Of a DNA stretch of 64,000 nt, positions 18,350 to 27,272 are shown piece by piece. The notes below the pieces were generated by a model. The model was not told the DNA's origin. It did no database searches and was given only the letters and a program-made list of their open reading frames with translations. Source of the DNA: Deltaproteobacteria bacterium (GTDB lineage Bacteria > Myxococcota_A > Polyangia > Haliangiales > Haliangiaceae); NCBI GenBank assembly GCA_013812655.1, contig JACCTC010000127.1, forward strand, positions 1 to 64,000, in the 5' to 3' direction. Positions within the stretch are counted from its first letter, which is position 1. Every line of letters begins with the position of its first letter. The translations under genes and the position numbers were made by a program.

Positions 18350-18424
18350 CTTTTGACCGGCGCCGCGAGGGGCGCTGAACATAGCTCGCCGCCGCTGCCG
18401 CGCGGTATCCTCGCAGCCTCCGCC

Positions 18425-18916
18425 ATGTTCAAACGCCTGCTCCCGATCCTCGCGTGCGCCGCCTGTGACGCGGTGTGGATCGACGAGCCAGCCAACCTCG
18501 GCGGCGACTACACGTTCGTGACGGTCAACGCCGAGAATGGCTGCGAGGTCGACCGGTGGGTCGAGAGTGAGCGGTCCGCACCGTTCCCGGTTCACATCGA
18601 GCAGGACGGTCGGGCGGTGACCGCGCTGGTCGCCGATGGCACGGCGTTTGGCTCCTATCTCGACCTGGTCTTCGGATCGCACACGTATCGCGGCCGGGTG
18701 ACCGGCGATGACGTCACGCTCGAGCTCATCGGCGTCAGGGCGATCAGCCAGGGTGCGTGCACGTACACGTACACGTCGTTGGGCGAAGGAACGCTCGACG
18801 GCGACGGGTTGATCGGTGAGCTCCGGCTGCTCGCGATCACGAACCGCAGCCCCGAGTGCGGGGCGCTGACCGATTGCGCGTCGAGGCAGACGTTCATCGC
18901 CCTTCGCGCGCCGTGA
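18425..18916 (+). CDS. Putative lipoprotein, 163 aa
   Basis: The N-terminus MFKRLLPILACAACDAVW has a short signal with a Cys after ILA, a plausible lipobox. The mature part is beta-rich, with two or three further Cys near the C-terminus (ECGALTDCAS). No known domain. It overlaps the following acetyltransferase gene as GTGA and shares a 75-bp divergent promoter region with the M16 peptidase gene. Confidence 0.7.
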   Translation: MFKRLLPILACAACDAVWIDEPANLGGDYTFVTVNAENGCEVDRWVESERSAPFPVHIEQDGRAVTALVADGTAFGSYLDLVFGSHTYRGRVTGDDVTLELIGVRAISQGACTYTYTSLGEGTLDGDGLIGELRLLAITNRSPECGALTDCASRQTFIALRAP

Positions 18917-19485
18917 GCGAGCATCCGCCGACGCTGTCGACCGAGCGCCTCGTGCTGCGCGAGCTCCGCCTCGACGATGCGCCTGCGGTCGCGGCGGGTG
19001 CCGGCGATCCGCGTGTGGCGCGATATCTGATCCAGGTGCCGTCGCCGTATCCGATCTCGCTCGCGCGGCGCTGGGTGATCGCGCGGACCGAGTGGTGGTC
19101 GCTCGGCCGCGGCGTCACCCTCGCGGTCGCGTGGCGCGCGCGGCCCGACGTGCTGCTCGGTACCGTCAGCCTGCGGCGCTACGCGCGCGATCGCCGCGCC
19201 GAGCTCGGCTATTGGCTCGCCGCCGATGCGTGGGGCCAGGGTATCGCGACCGAGTCGACGCGCACGCTTGTCGACTTCGGGTTTCGCGAGCTGGTGCTCG
19301 CACGGATCTACGCGCAGGTGCTGGCCGGCAATACCGCGTCGATGCGCGTGCTCGAGAAGCTCGGCATGGTGAGCGAGGGCGTGAAGCGACAGCACGTGCG
19401 CAAGGCGCGACGCCTGCACGACGTCGTGCTCTACGGACTCTTGCGCGCCGAGTGGGGCCCAGGCGACGACGACGACGATCGCTGA
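18913..19485 (+). CDS. GNAT-family N-acetyltransferase (RimJ/RimL-like)
   Basis: 190 aa. The opening LSTERLVLRELRLDDAPAV, central ELGYWLAADAWGQGIATEST (acetyl-CoA pyrophosphate loop) and ending ARIYAQVLAGNTASMRVLEKLGM are the hallmarks of RimJ/RimL-type GNAT enzymes, which acetylate protein N-termini or small amines. The GTG start overlaps the previous stop as GTGA. The last 55 bp overlap, antisense, the end of the convergent membrane-protein gene. The Asp-rich tail is odd. Substrate unknown. Confidence 0.88.
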   Translation: MSEHPPTLSTERLVLRELRLDDAPAVAAGAGDPRVARYLIQVPSPYPISLARRWVIARTEWWSLGRGVTLAVAWRARPDVLLGTVSLRRYARDRRAELGYWLAADAWGQGIATESTRTLVDFGFRELVLARIYAQVLAGNTASMRVLEKLGMVSEGVKRQHVRKARRLHDVVLYGLLRAEWGPGDDDDDR

Positions 19486-19778
19486 TCGCCGAGTGCCTTG
19501 CCGATCGCGACGCCGATCGCGATGCCGACGCCGATGCCGATCGCGAGGCCCGCCGCGAAGCCGCTGCCCGCGGGCGCGGTCGCCGATGTCACCGTCGCCG
19601 GATCGGGCTCCGCCAGCACCAGCATCACGAAGGCGACGACACCGATCAGGCCGAGCACACCGCCCGCGATCCACAGCGTGCGCGACGTTCGCGGCCGCGC
19701 TTGCCGGGCCTCGCGGGCGATCGCGTCGACGGCAGCCTCGGTTGCGTCCGGCTCCACGACCTTTGGTAGCACGGGCAC
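19431..19778 (-). CDS. Small membrane protein with two hydrophobic segments
   Basis: 115 aa. An N-terminal charged region (about 1-34) precedes a membrane helix (TLWIAGGVLGLIGVVAFVML); a second Gly/Ala/Ile-rich helix (GFAAGLAIGIGVGIAIG) lies near 73-92. The tail is Ser-rich. The alternation of charged and hydrophobic stretches supports a real gene, but it overlaps the acetyltransferase end by 55 bp. A short 71-bp divergent region separates it from the esterase gene. Function unknown. Confidence 0.5.
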   Translation of the reverse strand: MPVLPKVVEPDATEAAVDAIAREARQARPRTSRTLWIAGGVLGLIGVVAFVMLVLAEPDPATVTSATAPAGSGFAAGLAIGIGVGIAIGVAIGKALGDQRSSSSSPGPHSARKSP

Positions 19779-19849
19779 GTGTCTTGCTGATCGTCCGTTG
19801 GCCTCGTGAGGTCGCAGACTTGCGACCCCTTCACGTTGCGATCATCAAC

Positions 19850-21133
19850 ATGCGCACCATCCTTGTCCTGATTCTGCTCGCCGCGTGCGGCGGTGGTGCC
19901 TCGCCGGGGGCGCCGGACGCGTCCTCACAACCGGATGCCGCCATCGACGGCGCGAGCGGGTGTCCTGCCGGCAAGGCGGGCGCGGCCTGCGTGCTGGCGC
20001 TCCACGACGCAGCGATCGCCGGCTGTGATGTCACGGCGGTCGCCGAGCTCCGTACCGAGCTCGATGAACGTGCCGACCTGGGGCCGCTGTGGGCCGACGG
20101 CCGCGCGCTGTTTCGCACGGACTCGCCTGCGTCGATCGCGGGCGACTTCAATGGCTGGGTCGACGGTGCGCTGACGACCTCCGCGATCTGCAGCTCGGAT
20201 CTCGTCCTCGCGGTCGGTGCCGTGCCGACCGGGTACTGGATGTACAAGCTCGTGCGCAACGGGGCGTGGTCGCTCGATACGGACAATCCGGCCTTCGCGT
20301 TCGATGACTTCGCGGGCAACGCCGACGGCAAGAACAGCGTGCTCGCGACGCCGGACTCGAACCGCGGCTACCTCGTCACGCTCGATCGCGCGTGCTCGAC
20401 GGCGCTCGGCAACTGCCGCGAGGTCACCGCGTACTTGCCCGCTGGCTACGACGCACTCGCGAATGTCGACCGTCGTTATCCCGTGCTGTTCATGCACGAT
20501 GGCCAGAACGTCTGGGACGATCACGATTGCTGCTTTGGCCACACCGGCTGGGAGGTCAACGTCGCGCTCGACGCCGAGATCGCCGCCGGTCGGGTCACGC
20601 CGGTGATCGTGATCGCCGCCGCGCAGTCGGGCGCGCGCAATGACGAGTACGGGCTGTCGGCGACGAAGCTCGCCGCGTTCATCGATTTTCAGGTATCCGA
20701 GCTGCAGCCGCAGGCACTCGCGCAGGTGCGCTGGGATGGCGCGCGCGTCGCGGTCGCGGGCAGCTCGCTCGGCGGCCTGGTGTCGATGCACCTCGCGCTC
20801 GGCTATCCGCAGACCTACGCATCGGGTGCGTCGCTCTCTGGCGCGTTCTGGCCCGGCAAGAACGACGGGACCGCGCTTCGCGATCGGCTGCCTGGCTTCG
20901 GCAAGAAGCCGGTCGCGATCTACCTCGATCACGGCGGCAACCCGGCGACCAACAGCGATGGCGCGGCCGACACGCTCGAGGTCCGCGACATCATGCTCGA
21001 CCTCGGCTGGTCGACGACCTGCACGGTCGGCGCGGACGCGCTCTGCTATCACTCGGCACCCGGCGCGACCCACGACGAGCTCGCCTGGAAGGAACGCACC
21101 CCGCTGTTCCTGCGGTTTCTGTTCCCCAGGTGA
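19850..21133 (+). CDS. Lipoprotein esterase (Fes/esterase D-like alpha/beta hydrolase)
   Basis: 427 aa. Lipobox LLAACGGG at residues about 9-16, then a disordered linker. Residues about 85-165 contain GDFNGW and Y-rich strands typical of an E-set or AMPK-like glycan-binding module. Residues 170-427 are an alpha/beta hydrolase of the esterase D/enterochelin esterase group: VLFMHDGQNVWD, nucleophile elbow GSSLGGLVS, and a C-terminal His in APGATHDELAW that may complete the triad. Likely a surface or periplasmic esterase acting on carbohydrate or siderophore esters (inference). The ATG at 19850 was chosen for the signal peptide. Confidence 0.85.
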   Translation: MRTILVLILLAACGGGASPGAPDASSQPDAAIDGASGCPAGKAGAACVLALHDAAIAGCDVTAVAELRTELDERADLGPLWADGRALFRTDSPASIAGDFNGWVDGALTTSAICSSDLVLAVGAVPTGYWMYKLVRNGAWSLDTDNPAFAFDDFAGNADGKNSVLATPDSNRGYLVTLDRACSTALGNCREVTAYLPAGYDALANVDRRYPVLFMHDGQNVWDDHDCCFGHTGWEVNVALDAEIAAGRVTPVIVIAAAQSGARNDEYGLSATKLAAFIDFQVSELQPQALAQVRWDGARVAVAGSSLGGLVSMHLALGYPQTYASGASLSGAFWPGKNDGTALRDRLPGFGKKPVAIYLDHGGNPATNSDGAADTLEVRDIMLDLGWSTTCTVGADALCYHSAPGATHDELAWKERTPLFLRFLFPR

Positions 21134-21307
21134 CCGTCGGGGAACAAGTGACCCGATCGGGTGACCGAGTCATCACGAGTGGGGCGCGAGACACCGATCG
21201 AGGGGTGGGATACGTCGGTATCGCCCGCGGACTTCCCAATCATTTCGGGCACCCACGGCTGTGTAGATCGTGCACAGACGGCACACCCGTTGCTTGATGA
21301 TGCCGCC

Positions 21308-22153
21308 ATGAGGAACCTCCTGGTCTTTGCCCTCGCTCTGCCGCTTGTCTCCTGCACCGTGGGCGACGAGCCGGGCGGCTCCGGCGACGACCTGCCCGGG
21401 GACGAGCACGACACCGGCGAGGACGATGGCGGCGGCACCGGGACCGGCGAGGGCATCGCCGGCAACATCACCGCCGACACCACGTGGAGCGGCAGCGTGC
21501 GGATCAAGGGTGCCACCACGATCGACGCCGGCGTCACGGTGACCGTCGCGCCCGGCACGACGCTGAGCTTCGCGGATACCACGCGCATCCAGATCGACGG
21601 CACGCTCAACATCGAGGGCACGGCCGCCGGCAAGGTCAACCTCCAGGCCGAGGCCGGCGCGACCTACTACTCGGGCTTCGGCGTCAACGGCACGCTGACG
21701 ATGAGCTACGCCGTCTTCAAGGGCGGCGCGATCACGCTGAACACCGGTGCGACCGCGACGATCACGGACACCAAGATGTGGGGCGCTGGCGGCGACTACC
21801 TGATCATGAACGGCGGCACGCTCGACATGACGTACTCGCAGGTCGGCGCGGACCCCGGCGTTACCGACTCGACGCACTGCAACCTCCACTTCAGCGGCGG
21901 CACGATCAAGGTGACCCGCAGCAACATCAACGGCGCGCCGTTCGGTCTGATGTTCTACGGCGGGACGAACGCGATCTTCACGAACAACAACTGGTACGAC
22001 AGCCCGATGAAGGACGTCGACGCAGTCGCGGGCGTGTCCGGCGACTTCTCCGGCAGCTGGTTCCAGAAGGGCCAGCCGGTGTCGGGCGGCGCGAACCTGA
22101 CGTTCAACAACCTCGCGCCCGCGAAGCTCGTCGACGCTGGCCCGCGCGGCTGA
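21308..22153 (+). CDS. Secreted lipoprotein with right-handed beta-helix
   Basis: 281 aa. The signal MRNLLVFALALPLVSC carries a lipobox (VSC), followed by an Asp/Gly-rich linker (about 18-48). From about 50 the chain is a regular series of short T/I/V strands (for example GSVRIKGATTIDAGVTVTVA, GTLNIEGT), the pattern of parallel beta-helix proteins. Some of these are polysaccharide lyases or adhesins, but no catalytic residues are recognised. It ends 3 bp before the stop of the convergent lipoprotein gene. Confidence 0.75.
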   Translation: MRNLLVFALALPLVSCTVGDEPGGSGDDLPGDEHDTGEDDGGGTGTGEGIAGNITADTTWSGSVRIKGATTIDAGVTVTVAPGTTLSFADTTRIQIDGTLNIEGTAAGKVNLQAEAGATYYSGFGVNGTLTMSYAVFKGGAITLNTGATATITDTKMWGAGGDYLIMNGGTLDMTYSQVGADPGVTDSTHCNLHFSGGTIKVTRSNINGAPFGLMFYGGTNAIFTNNNWYDSPMKDVDAVAGVSGDFSGSWFQKGQPVSGGANLTFNNLAPAKLVDAGPRG

Positions 22154-22156
22154 TCG

Positions 22157-22696
22157 TCACGGAGTCGGGACGCGGAGGATCGACTCGAGGACGCTCGCGT
22201 CCTCGGGCGGCGACGGCGTGAGCAGATAGACGCCGACGATGGTGTTCGCGTCGACGCGGAACGCCTTGACCGATCGCGTGCCGGGCTCGAGCTCGCGGGT
22301 ACGCAGCGAGGTCTTGGCCTCGGCGGATTCGGGAGTCAGCTTCGCGCGCTCGCCGATCAGCTGGTTCCAGCGCTCGATCGCGCGGTTGTCATCGGCGAAC
22401 CGCTCGTATCGCTTGAGCTCGACAAGCTTTCCATCCTCGAACCTCGCGGCGATCCACGACTCGCCCCATTCGGCGCCCGGGCGCGTGCAGCGCGGGTAGA
22501 CCTCGGTCTTCGCGGCGCGCTCGCCTTCCTTCGGGCAGTACTTGTGGGCCTTGACCCGGGCGTGCACTGCGTCACGCGGGATGCCGAGCGAGATGGTCAG
22601 TGGCGACTCGGCCGTGACACCCCCGCAGCCGACGACACCACCGGCGACCATCACCGCGAGAAAGCGCAATCCGGCGAGGCTCTGTTCAACCTTCAT
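22157..22696 (-). CDS. Putative lipoprotein, 179 aa
   Basis: ATG at 22696 gives MKVEQSLAGLRFLAVMVAGG followed by VVGCGG, a signal with a lipobox Cys near 24. The mature part has a charged alpha/beta domain with conserved-looking segments (WGESWIAARFEDGKLVELKR, a BamE/SmpA-like strand arrangement). That resemblance is weak. It shares a 56-bp divergent region with the deacetylase-like gene. Confidence 0.7.
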   Translation of the reverse strand: MKVEQSLAGLRFLAVMVAGGVVGCGGVTAESPLTISLGIPRDAVHARVKAHKYCPKEGERAAKTEVYPRCTRPGAEWGESWIAARFEDGKLVELKRYERFADDNRAIERWNQLIGERAKLTPESAEAKTSLRTRELEPGTRSVKAFRVDANTIVGVYLLTPSPPEDASVLESILRVPTP

Positions 22697-22752
22697 CGGC
22701 CGCCAAACTAACATGGCTTTTCCCGTGGTTCCCCATGATAGGGTCCGCCGCG

Positions 22753-24051
22753 ATGCGAACGACAATCGTGTGGATCGTGCTCGTACTGGCTGCGTGTGGT
22801 GGTAGCTCCGGACCGCGGAGCGAGAAGCCGAGTGACCCCGGCACGAACGATCCGGCGTTCACGCTCCGCTCGATCAAGGACTGGTATCTGATCGGCAACG
22901 CCGCGACGCCTGGCCAGGATCTGATGACGATCTTCGTCGATGCGCCGTCGGGGACGGACACCGTCGACGTGTGGGTCGCCGATCTTCCGCCGGTGCGGCT
23001 CACCGAGCAGCCCGATGGCTCGTTCGGCACGCAGGTGACGATCGCGACGCTCGGCGTCGGCGCGCATGACGTGCTGTTCGCCGCGGACGGTTCGACGACT
23101 GCATTCGCGAAGCATACGGTTCGCCGGAGCGCGCCGTATTACGTGCTGGTCACGACGGACTGGGACTTCGCAGATCCTGGGCAGATCGCGATTGGCTATC
23201 AAAGCCAGATGCATGCAGATCACCCCGAGCTGCGGATGACGCACTTCGTGGGCCCGTACACGTTCACCGATCCCGCGATGACGGCCGAGCGCAAGCAGCA
23301 GCTCGTCACCTGGCTCGTCAAGCAGCGTGACACTCACGACGACGAGATCGGCCTTCACATCCACCCGTACTGCAACTTCGTAGAGAGCGCGGGCCTCGCG
23401 TGCGTGACCGATCAGTCGACGGTCTACGCCGAGGACACCACGGGCTACACGATCAAGGTCTCCGCGTACGACCGGCAGCAGTTCGGCATCTTGCTCGACC
23501 ACGCGAACGCGCTGTTCGAGCAGAACGGCCTGAACCGCACCAAGACGTTCCGCGCCGGCGGCTGGACGGCAGACCTGTCGACGCTCGCGGCGCTCGCCGA
23601 CAAGGGTTTCACCGCGGACACCAGCGCGCTCAACTGGGCGCGGATCGAGGAGTGGAAGGATCAGCAGAGCGGCGAGCTCTACCGCTGGAACATGGCGAAC
23701 TGGGGACCGATCGGCGACACCAGCCAGCCCTACTGGGTCAGCGAGCAGAACGTGCTGACCGATACCGCGCCACGCCTGCCGATCCTCGAGGTTCCGGACA
23801 ACGGCGCGATGATCGACTACGTGACGCTCGAGGAGATGAACGCGCTGTTCGACGCGAACTGGAACGGCGAGCCGCTCGCGACGCCGACCACGTTGATGAT
23901 GGGATTTCATCCCGCACCAGGCTTCACGCAATCTGAATATCGCCGAGTCGACGGGTTTCTCGATTATGCGGATCTCCGGCTCGCAAATCGTGGCCTCGGC
24001 CCGGTCGTCTACATCACGCTCGAAGACGTCGTCGCCGCGTACGCGCCCTGA
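22753..24051 (+). CDS. Lipoprotein, polysaccharide-deacetylase-like (NodB superfamily)
   Basis: 432 aa. Signal with lipobox MRTTIVWIVLVLAACGGS, then a domain of about 100 residues of beta type, then a C-terminal domain with VTTDWDFADPGQ, HDDEIGLHIHPYCN (His-x-His metal-type motif) and TFRAGGW. This order fits the metal-binding motifs of carbohydrate esterase 4/NodB-type barrels. The DxD and HxxxH motifs of the family are not a clean match, so the fold is more certain than the activity. The protein is probably anchored in the outer membrane. I chose the ATG at 22753 over one six codons upstream because it gives a normal signal. Confidence 0.7.
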   Translation: MRTTIVWIVLVLAACGGSSGPRSEKPSDPGTNDPAFTLRSIKDWYLIGNAATPGQDLMTIFVDAPSGTDTVDVWVADLPPVRLTEQPDGSFGTQVTIATLGVGAHDVLFAADGSTTAFAKHTVRRSAPYYVLVTTDWDFADPGQIAIGYQSQMHADHPELRMTHFVGPYTFTDPAMTAERKQQLVTWLVKQRDTHDDEIGLHIHPYCNFVESAGLACVTDQSTVYAEDTTGYTIKVSAYDRQQFGILLDHANALFEQNGLNRTKTFRAGGWTADLSTLAALADKGFTADTSALNWARIEEWKDQQSGELYRWNMANWGPIGDTSQPYWVSEQNVLTDTAPRLPILEVPDNGAMIDYVTLEEMNALFDANWNGEPLATPTTLMMGFHPAPGFTQSEYRRVDGFLDYADLRLANRGLGPVVYITLEDVVAAYAP

Positions 24052-24170
24052 TCAGCTCGTCGAGCCTCCTGCGAGGTTTGGCCGGGCCGCGTGTTGTGCG
24101 GCGAGTGGCGATATGGTCCATTCGCCGCACCGCTGATAACTATTTACTTCAGCGTGATGAGGACATTGAA

Positions 24171-24584
24171 ATGAGCAACTACCAATCCGAAGTCCAGAAG
24201 CTGGTCGATGGGTTTGTGTCGCAGCTGACCGAGCTGTGGCGCAGGGCCGCGATCGATTCTCTGACGGGGCTTGAAGGGGGTAGGGGTCGGGGTCGGGGCG
24301 CCGCCGGAGCAACGTTCAACGTGGGAGGGCGGGGTCGTGGGCGAGGTGCGAAGCGCACCGCCGCCGAGCTCGATCAGCTCGCGGATGGCTTCGTCGAGTT
24401 CGTCAAGGCGAACCCTGGTCTGCGCATCGAGCAGATCAACAAGCAGCTCGGCACGTCGACCAAGGATCTCGCGCTGCCGATCCGCAAGCTCCTGGCCGAT
24501 GGCGTGATCAAGGCGAAGGGCAAGAAGCGCTCGACCGCGTACTTCGCGGGCGAAGGCAGCCGCAAGCGCAAGGCCAAGGGCTGA
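24171..24584 (+). CDS. RG-rich DNA-binding protein with winged-helix domain
   Basis: 137 aa. An N-terminal helix (about 1-30; NYQSEVQKLVDGFVSQLTEL) is followed by two GRGRGRG blocks (about 36-43 and 52-60) like RGG or AT-hook sequences, then a small helical winged-helix-like domain (about 65-130; NPGLRIEQINKQLGTSTKDL ... VIKAKGKKRSTAYFAG) and a basic tail. Likely a sequence-tolerant DNA- or RNA-binding nucleoid protein. The ATG at 24171 has a GAGG Shine-Dalgarno and an unusually AT-rich upstream region (24120-24170), probably its promoter. The first GRGRGRG block is encoded by a G-quadruplex motif. Confidence 0.8.
   Translation: MSNYQSEVQKLVDGFVSQLTELWRRAAIDSLTGLEGGRGRGRGAAGATFNVGGRGRGRGAKRTAAELDQLADGFVEFVKANPGLRIEQINKQLGTSTKDLALPIRKLLADGVIKAKGKKRSTAYFAGEGSRKRKAKG
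24276..24298 (+). other. Intramolecular G-quadruplex motif on the coding strand
   Basis: Four G runs (GGGGG, GGGG, GGGG, GGGG) separated by loops of only two bases (TA, TC, TC) occupy 24276-24298; a further GGGG lies just upstream at 24266-24269. This matches the strict G-quadruplex pattern and would form in both the coding DNA strand and the mRNA. Confidence 0.85.
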
Positions 24585-24666
24585 GCGCCAGTTAGCGGCA
24601 ACCGAGCGGTGACGAGCGGGACACACCGACCCGAGATCCGGGCCAAGACCATACAAGAGGACGAAC

Positions 24667-26451
24667 ATGGCGACGCGTGACCTGATCCCCCATCGCCTGC
24701 TCTCGCAGGCCGACACGCGTCCGACGGCGATCGCCTACGAGGCGAAGGTCGACGGGCGCTGGCAGCCAACCACGTGGCGAGGCTTCGCCGACCAGGTACG
24801 GCTCGCGGCACGCGCGTTGATGACGCTCGGATTCCCGCGCGGCGGCAAGGTCGCGCTGCTCGGGTTCAACCGCCCCGAGTGGGTGATCCTGGACCACGCG
24901 GCGATGATGGCGGGTGGCGCGGCCGCTGGCATCTACACGACGTGCTCGGCCGACGAGGTCCAGTACATCGTCCATCACAGCGAGGCGCTCGTCGTGCTCG
25001 TCGAGGACGCTGGGCAGCTTGCGAAGCTCGAGGCCAAGCGTACCGAGCTGCCGCTGATGAAGACGATCGTGATGATGCGCGGCGCGCCTGCGGCCGGCCC
25101 GGGCAAGGGCGTGCTGTCGTGGGACGACTTCCTCGCGAAGGCGGCGGCGACGCCCGAGGCTGCGCTTGATGCCCGGCTCGACGCCATCGAGCAGGCCGAT
25201 CTCGCGACGCTGATCTACACGTCGGGGACCACCGGGCCACCGAAGGGCGTGATGCTCTCGCACGGCAACCTCGCGTGGACGGCGAAGGCGCTGATCGATG
25301 CGGGTGGTGGGAGGGTCGACGGCGACGTGTCGCTGTCATATTTGCCGCTGTCACACATCGCCGAGCAGATGGCGACGATCCACATGCCGGCCTCGACCGG
25401 CTCGACGGTGTACTTCGCGGAGTCACTCGAGAAGATCGCGGACAACCTCAAGGACTGCCGGCCGACGGTGTTCTTCGGGGTGCCGCGGATCTGGGAGAAG
25501 TTCCACGCGGCGGTCGCGGCGAAGCTGACGCAGGTGACGGGCGCGAAGAAGCGGCTCGTCGAGTGGGCGCGCAAGACGTGCAGCGCGGTCAACGCGAAGC
25601 GCGATCGTGGCGAGGAGCTGCCAAGCGTCCTCGCGTTGCAGTACGCGCTCGCGAACAAGCTCGTGATCCGCAAGCTCAAGACCGCGCTCGGCTTCGATCG
25701 CGCGCGGCTGCTGATCTCGGGCGCTGCCCCGATTGCACCGGACGTGCTCGAGTTCTTCGCGAGCCTCGACATGCCGATCCGCGAGGTCTACGGCCAGTCC
25801 GAGGACACTGGCCCGACGTCGTTCAACCTCGCCGGCAAGACCAAGATCGGCACCGTCGGTCCGCCGCTGCCGGGTCTCGAGTGCAAGATCGCGGAGGACG
25901 GCGAGATCCTGGTGCGCGGTCCCAACGTCTTCCTCGGATATTTCAAGGAGCCCGAGGCGACGGCAGAGTCCCTCGAGGACGGCTGGCTGAAGTCCGGCGA
26001 TCTCGGCGCGTTCGACGCCGACGGCTTCCTGACGATCACCGGTCGCAAGAAGGAGATCATCATCACCGCCGGCGGCAAGAACGTCGCGCCGAAGAACATC
26101 GAGGCGGCGATCAAGCAGTCGCCACTCGTCGGTGAGGCCGTGGTGATCGGCGATCGCCGCAAGTTCCTGACCGCGCTCGTCACGCTCGACGAGGACGTGG
26201 CGCGCAAGCTCGCACCCGACGCGTCGAACGTCGCCGATGCGCCTCAGATCAAGAGCGCGATCCAGGTGCAGATCGATCTGGTGAATCAATCGCTGGCGCG
26301 CGTCGAGCAGGTGAAGAAGTTCGCGATCCTGCCGAAGCCGTTCGGCATCGATAGCGGTGAGCTCACGCCCACGATGAAGATCAAGCGCAAGGTCGTCGCG
26401 CAGAAGTACGCGAGCCAGATCGAGGCGATGTACGGCGACGGCGGCGACTAG
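24667..26451 (+). CDS. Long-chain acyl-CoA synthetase (AMP-forming)
   Basis: 594 aa, normal for FadD15/FACS-type ligases. Motifs: YTSGTTGPPKGVMLSHGN (ATP/AMP-binding P-loop, about 183-200), VYGQSEDTGPTSFNLAG (adenylate-binding region), GWLKSGDLGAFDADGFLTIT and GRKKEIIITAGGKNVAPKNI (hinge and C-domain), with PTMKIKRKVV near the end supplying the catalytic Lys region. It activates fatty acids to acyl-CoA for lipid synthesis or beta-oxidation. AGAGGA precedes the ATG at 24667. The stop codon (TAG) shares one base with the GTG start of the next gene. Confidence 0.93.
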   Translation: MATRDLIPHRLLSQADTRPTAIAYEAKVDGRWQPTTWRGFADQVRLAARALMTLGFPRGGKVALLGFNRPEWVILDHAAMMAGGAAAGIYTTCSADEVQYIVHHSEALVVLVEDAGQLAKLEAKRTELPLMKTIVMMRGAPAAGPGKGVLSWDDFLAKAAATPEAALDARLDAIEQADLATLIYTSGTTGPPKGVMLSHGNLAWTAKALIDAGGGRVDGDVSLSYLPLSHIAEQMATIHMPASTGSTVYFAESLEKIADNLKDCRPTVFFGVPRIWEKFHAAVAAKLTQVTGAKKRLVEWARKTCSAVNAKRDRGEELPSVLALQYALANKLVIRKLKTALGFDRARLLISGAAPIAPDVLEFFASLDMPIREVYGQSEDTGPTSFNLAGKTKIGTVGPPLPGLECKIAEDGEILVRGPNVFLGYFKEPEATAESLEDGWLKSGDLGAFDADGFLTITGRKKEIIITAGGKNVAPKNIEAAIKQSPLVGEAVVIGDRRKFLTALVTLDEDVARKLAPDASNVADAPQIKSAIQVQIDLVNQSLARVEQVKKFAILPKPFGIDSGELTPTMKIKRKVVAQKYASQIEAMYGDGGD

Positions 26452-27212
26452 TGGTCGCACCCTGGCCACGCGAGAACTACGTCGCGGGAGGTGGGCCGGC
26501 GCAGATCGCGCTGATCGCGCTGTCTTCGGCGAAGCTGCCCGACCCCCTGCCCGTCTCGCGCGCCCGCCACGGCATGCCGGACCACGGTGATGGCGCTGAG
26601 TCGATCGCGCTCGTCGCGCGCGACCGTGCCGACGATCCGACGTGGTTCGCGAACCAGGTGCTCGCGCCGTTCACCGAGCTGATCGTGTCCGATCTCGGAC
26701 CCGACGCGGCGGCCACGGTGCTTGCCGCCGAGCACGCGTACGTGATCGAGGCGCAGCTCGACGATCCCGACGACCTCGGTCACCTGCAGGCAGCCTGGGC
26801 GCTCGCGAAGTGTGTGTGCGAGGAGGGCGCGGCGGTCGTGATCGACGTCTACGCGGCACGCGCACACCTCGGCAGCGAGGTCGCCGCGATGCGCGCCGAT
26901 CGCAGCTTCGACGTCATGCACGAGGTCACCCTGTTCTTCGAGGAGGAGCCCGCCGGCACGCTCGCCGCGTGGTCGCTCGGCCTCAAGAAGTTCGGCCGCC
27001 CCGATCTCGTCGTGCTCGGCGTCCGGGCCGACGAGGCGACCGAGGCCGCGCTGCTGCTTCGCGACATCGCCGCGACGCTCGCGTCCGGGGAGCGCATCGA
27101 GCCAGGTGACAGCGTCGGCGCACCGGGCGGGCGCACACTCGTCGCCGAGCGCTTCGACCCCGCGCACTCGGCTGCGGTCGCCGTCGACGGCGACGCGATC
27201 TTGCTGCGCTGA
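26451..27212 (+). CDS. Conserved hypothetical protein, 253 aa (possibly DUF4261-like)
   Basis: Soluble alpha/beta protein with no signal or membrane segment. Segments such as EVTLFFEEEPAGTLAAWSLG and LKKFGRPDLVVLGV resemble the DUF4261/suppressor-of-fused-like domains that I recall from such genomes, but this is a weak recognition. It starts with GTG, sharing one base with the acyl-CoA synthetase stop, so it is co-transcribed and possibly translationally coupled. Confidence 0.7.
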   Translation: MVAPWPRENYVAGGGPAQIALIALSSAKLPDPLPVSRARHGMPDHGDGAESIALVARDRADDPTWFANQVLAPFTELIVSDLGPDAAATVLAAEHAYVIEAQLDDPDDLGHLQAAWALAKCVCEEGAAVVIDVYAARAHLGSEVAAMRADRSFDVMHEVTLFFEEEPAGTLAAWSLGLKKFGRPDLVVLGVRADEATEAALLLRDIAATLASGERIEPGDSVGAPGGRTLVAERFDPAHSAAVAVDGDAILLR

Positions 27213-27217
27213 ACAAT

Positions 27218-27244
27218 CAAGGGGCCGCCAGCGGCGACCCCTTG
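27218..27244. terminator. Hairpin between convergent genes, probable terminator
   Basis: CAAGGGG-CCGCC, a 3-base AGC loop, GGCGA-CCCCTTG: a 12-bp stem with one mismatch. It sits between a plus-strand stop (27212) and a minus-strand stop (27273). The minus-strand transcript would end in a short T-rich tail (TTGATTGTTC); the plus-strand transcript has none, so it fits best as the terminator of the minus-strand gene. Confidence 0.65.
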
Positions 27245-27272
27245 AAGCGATGATCGACTGGCAGAGCGCGCG

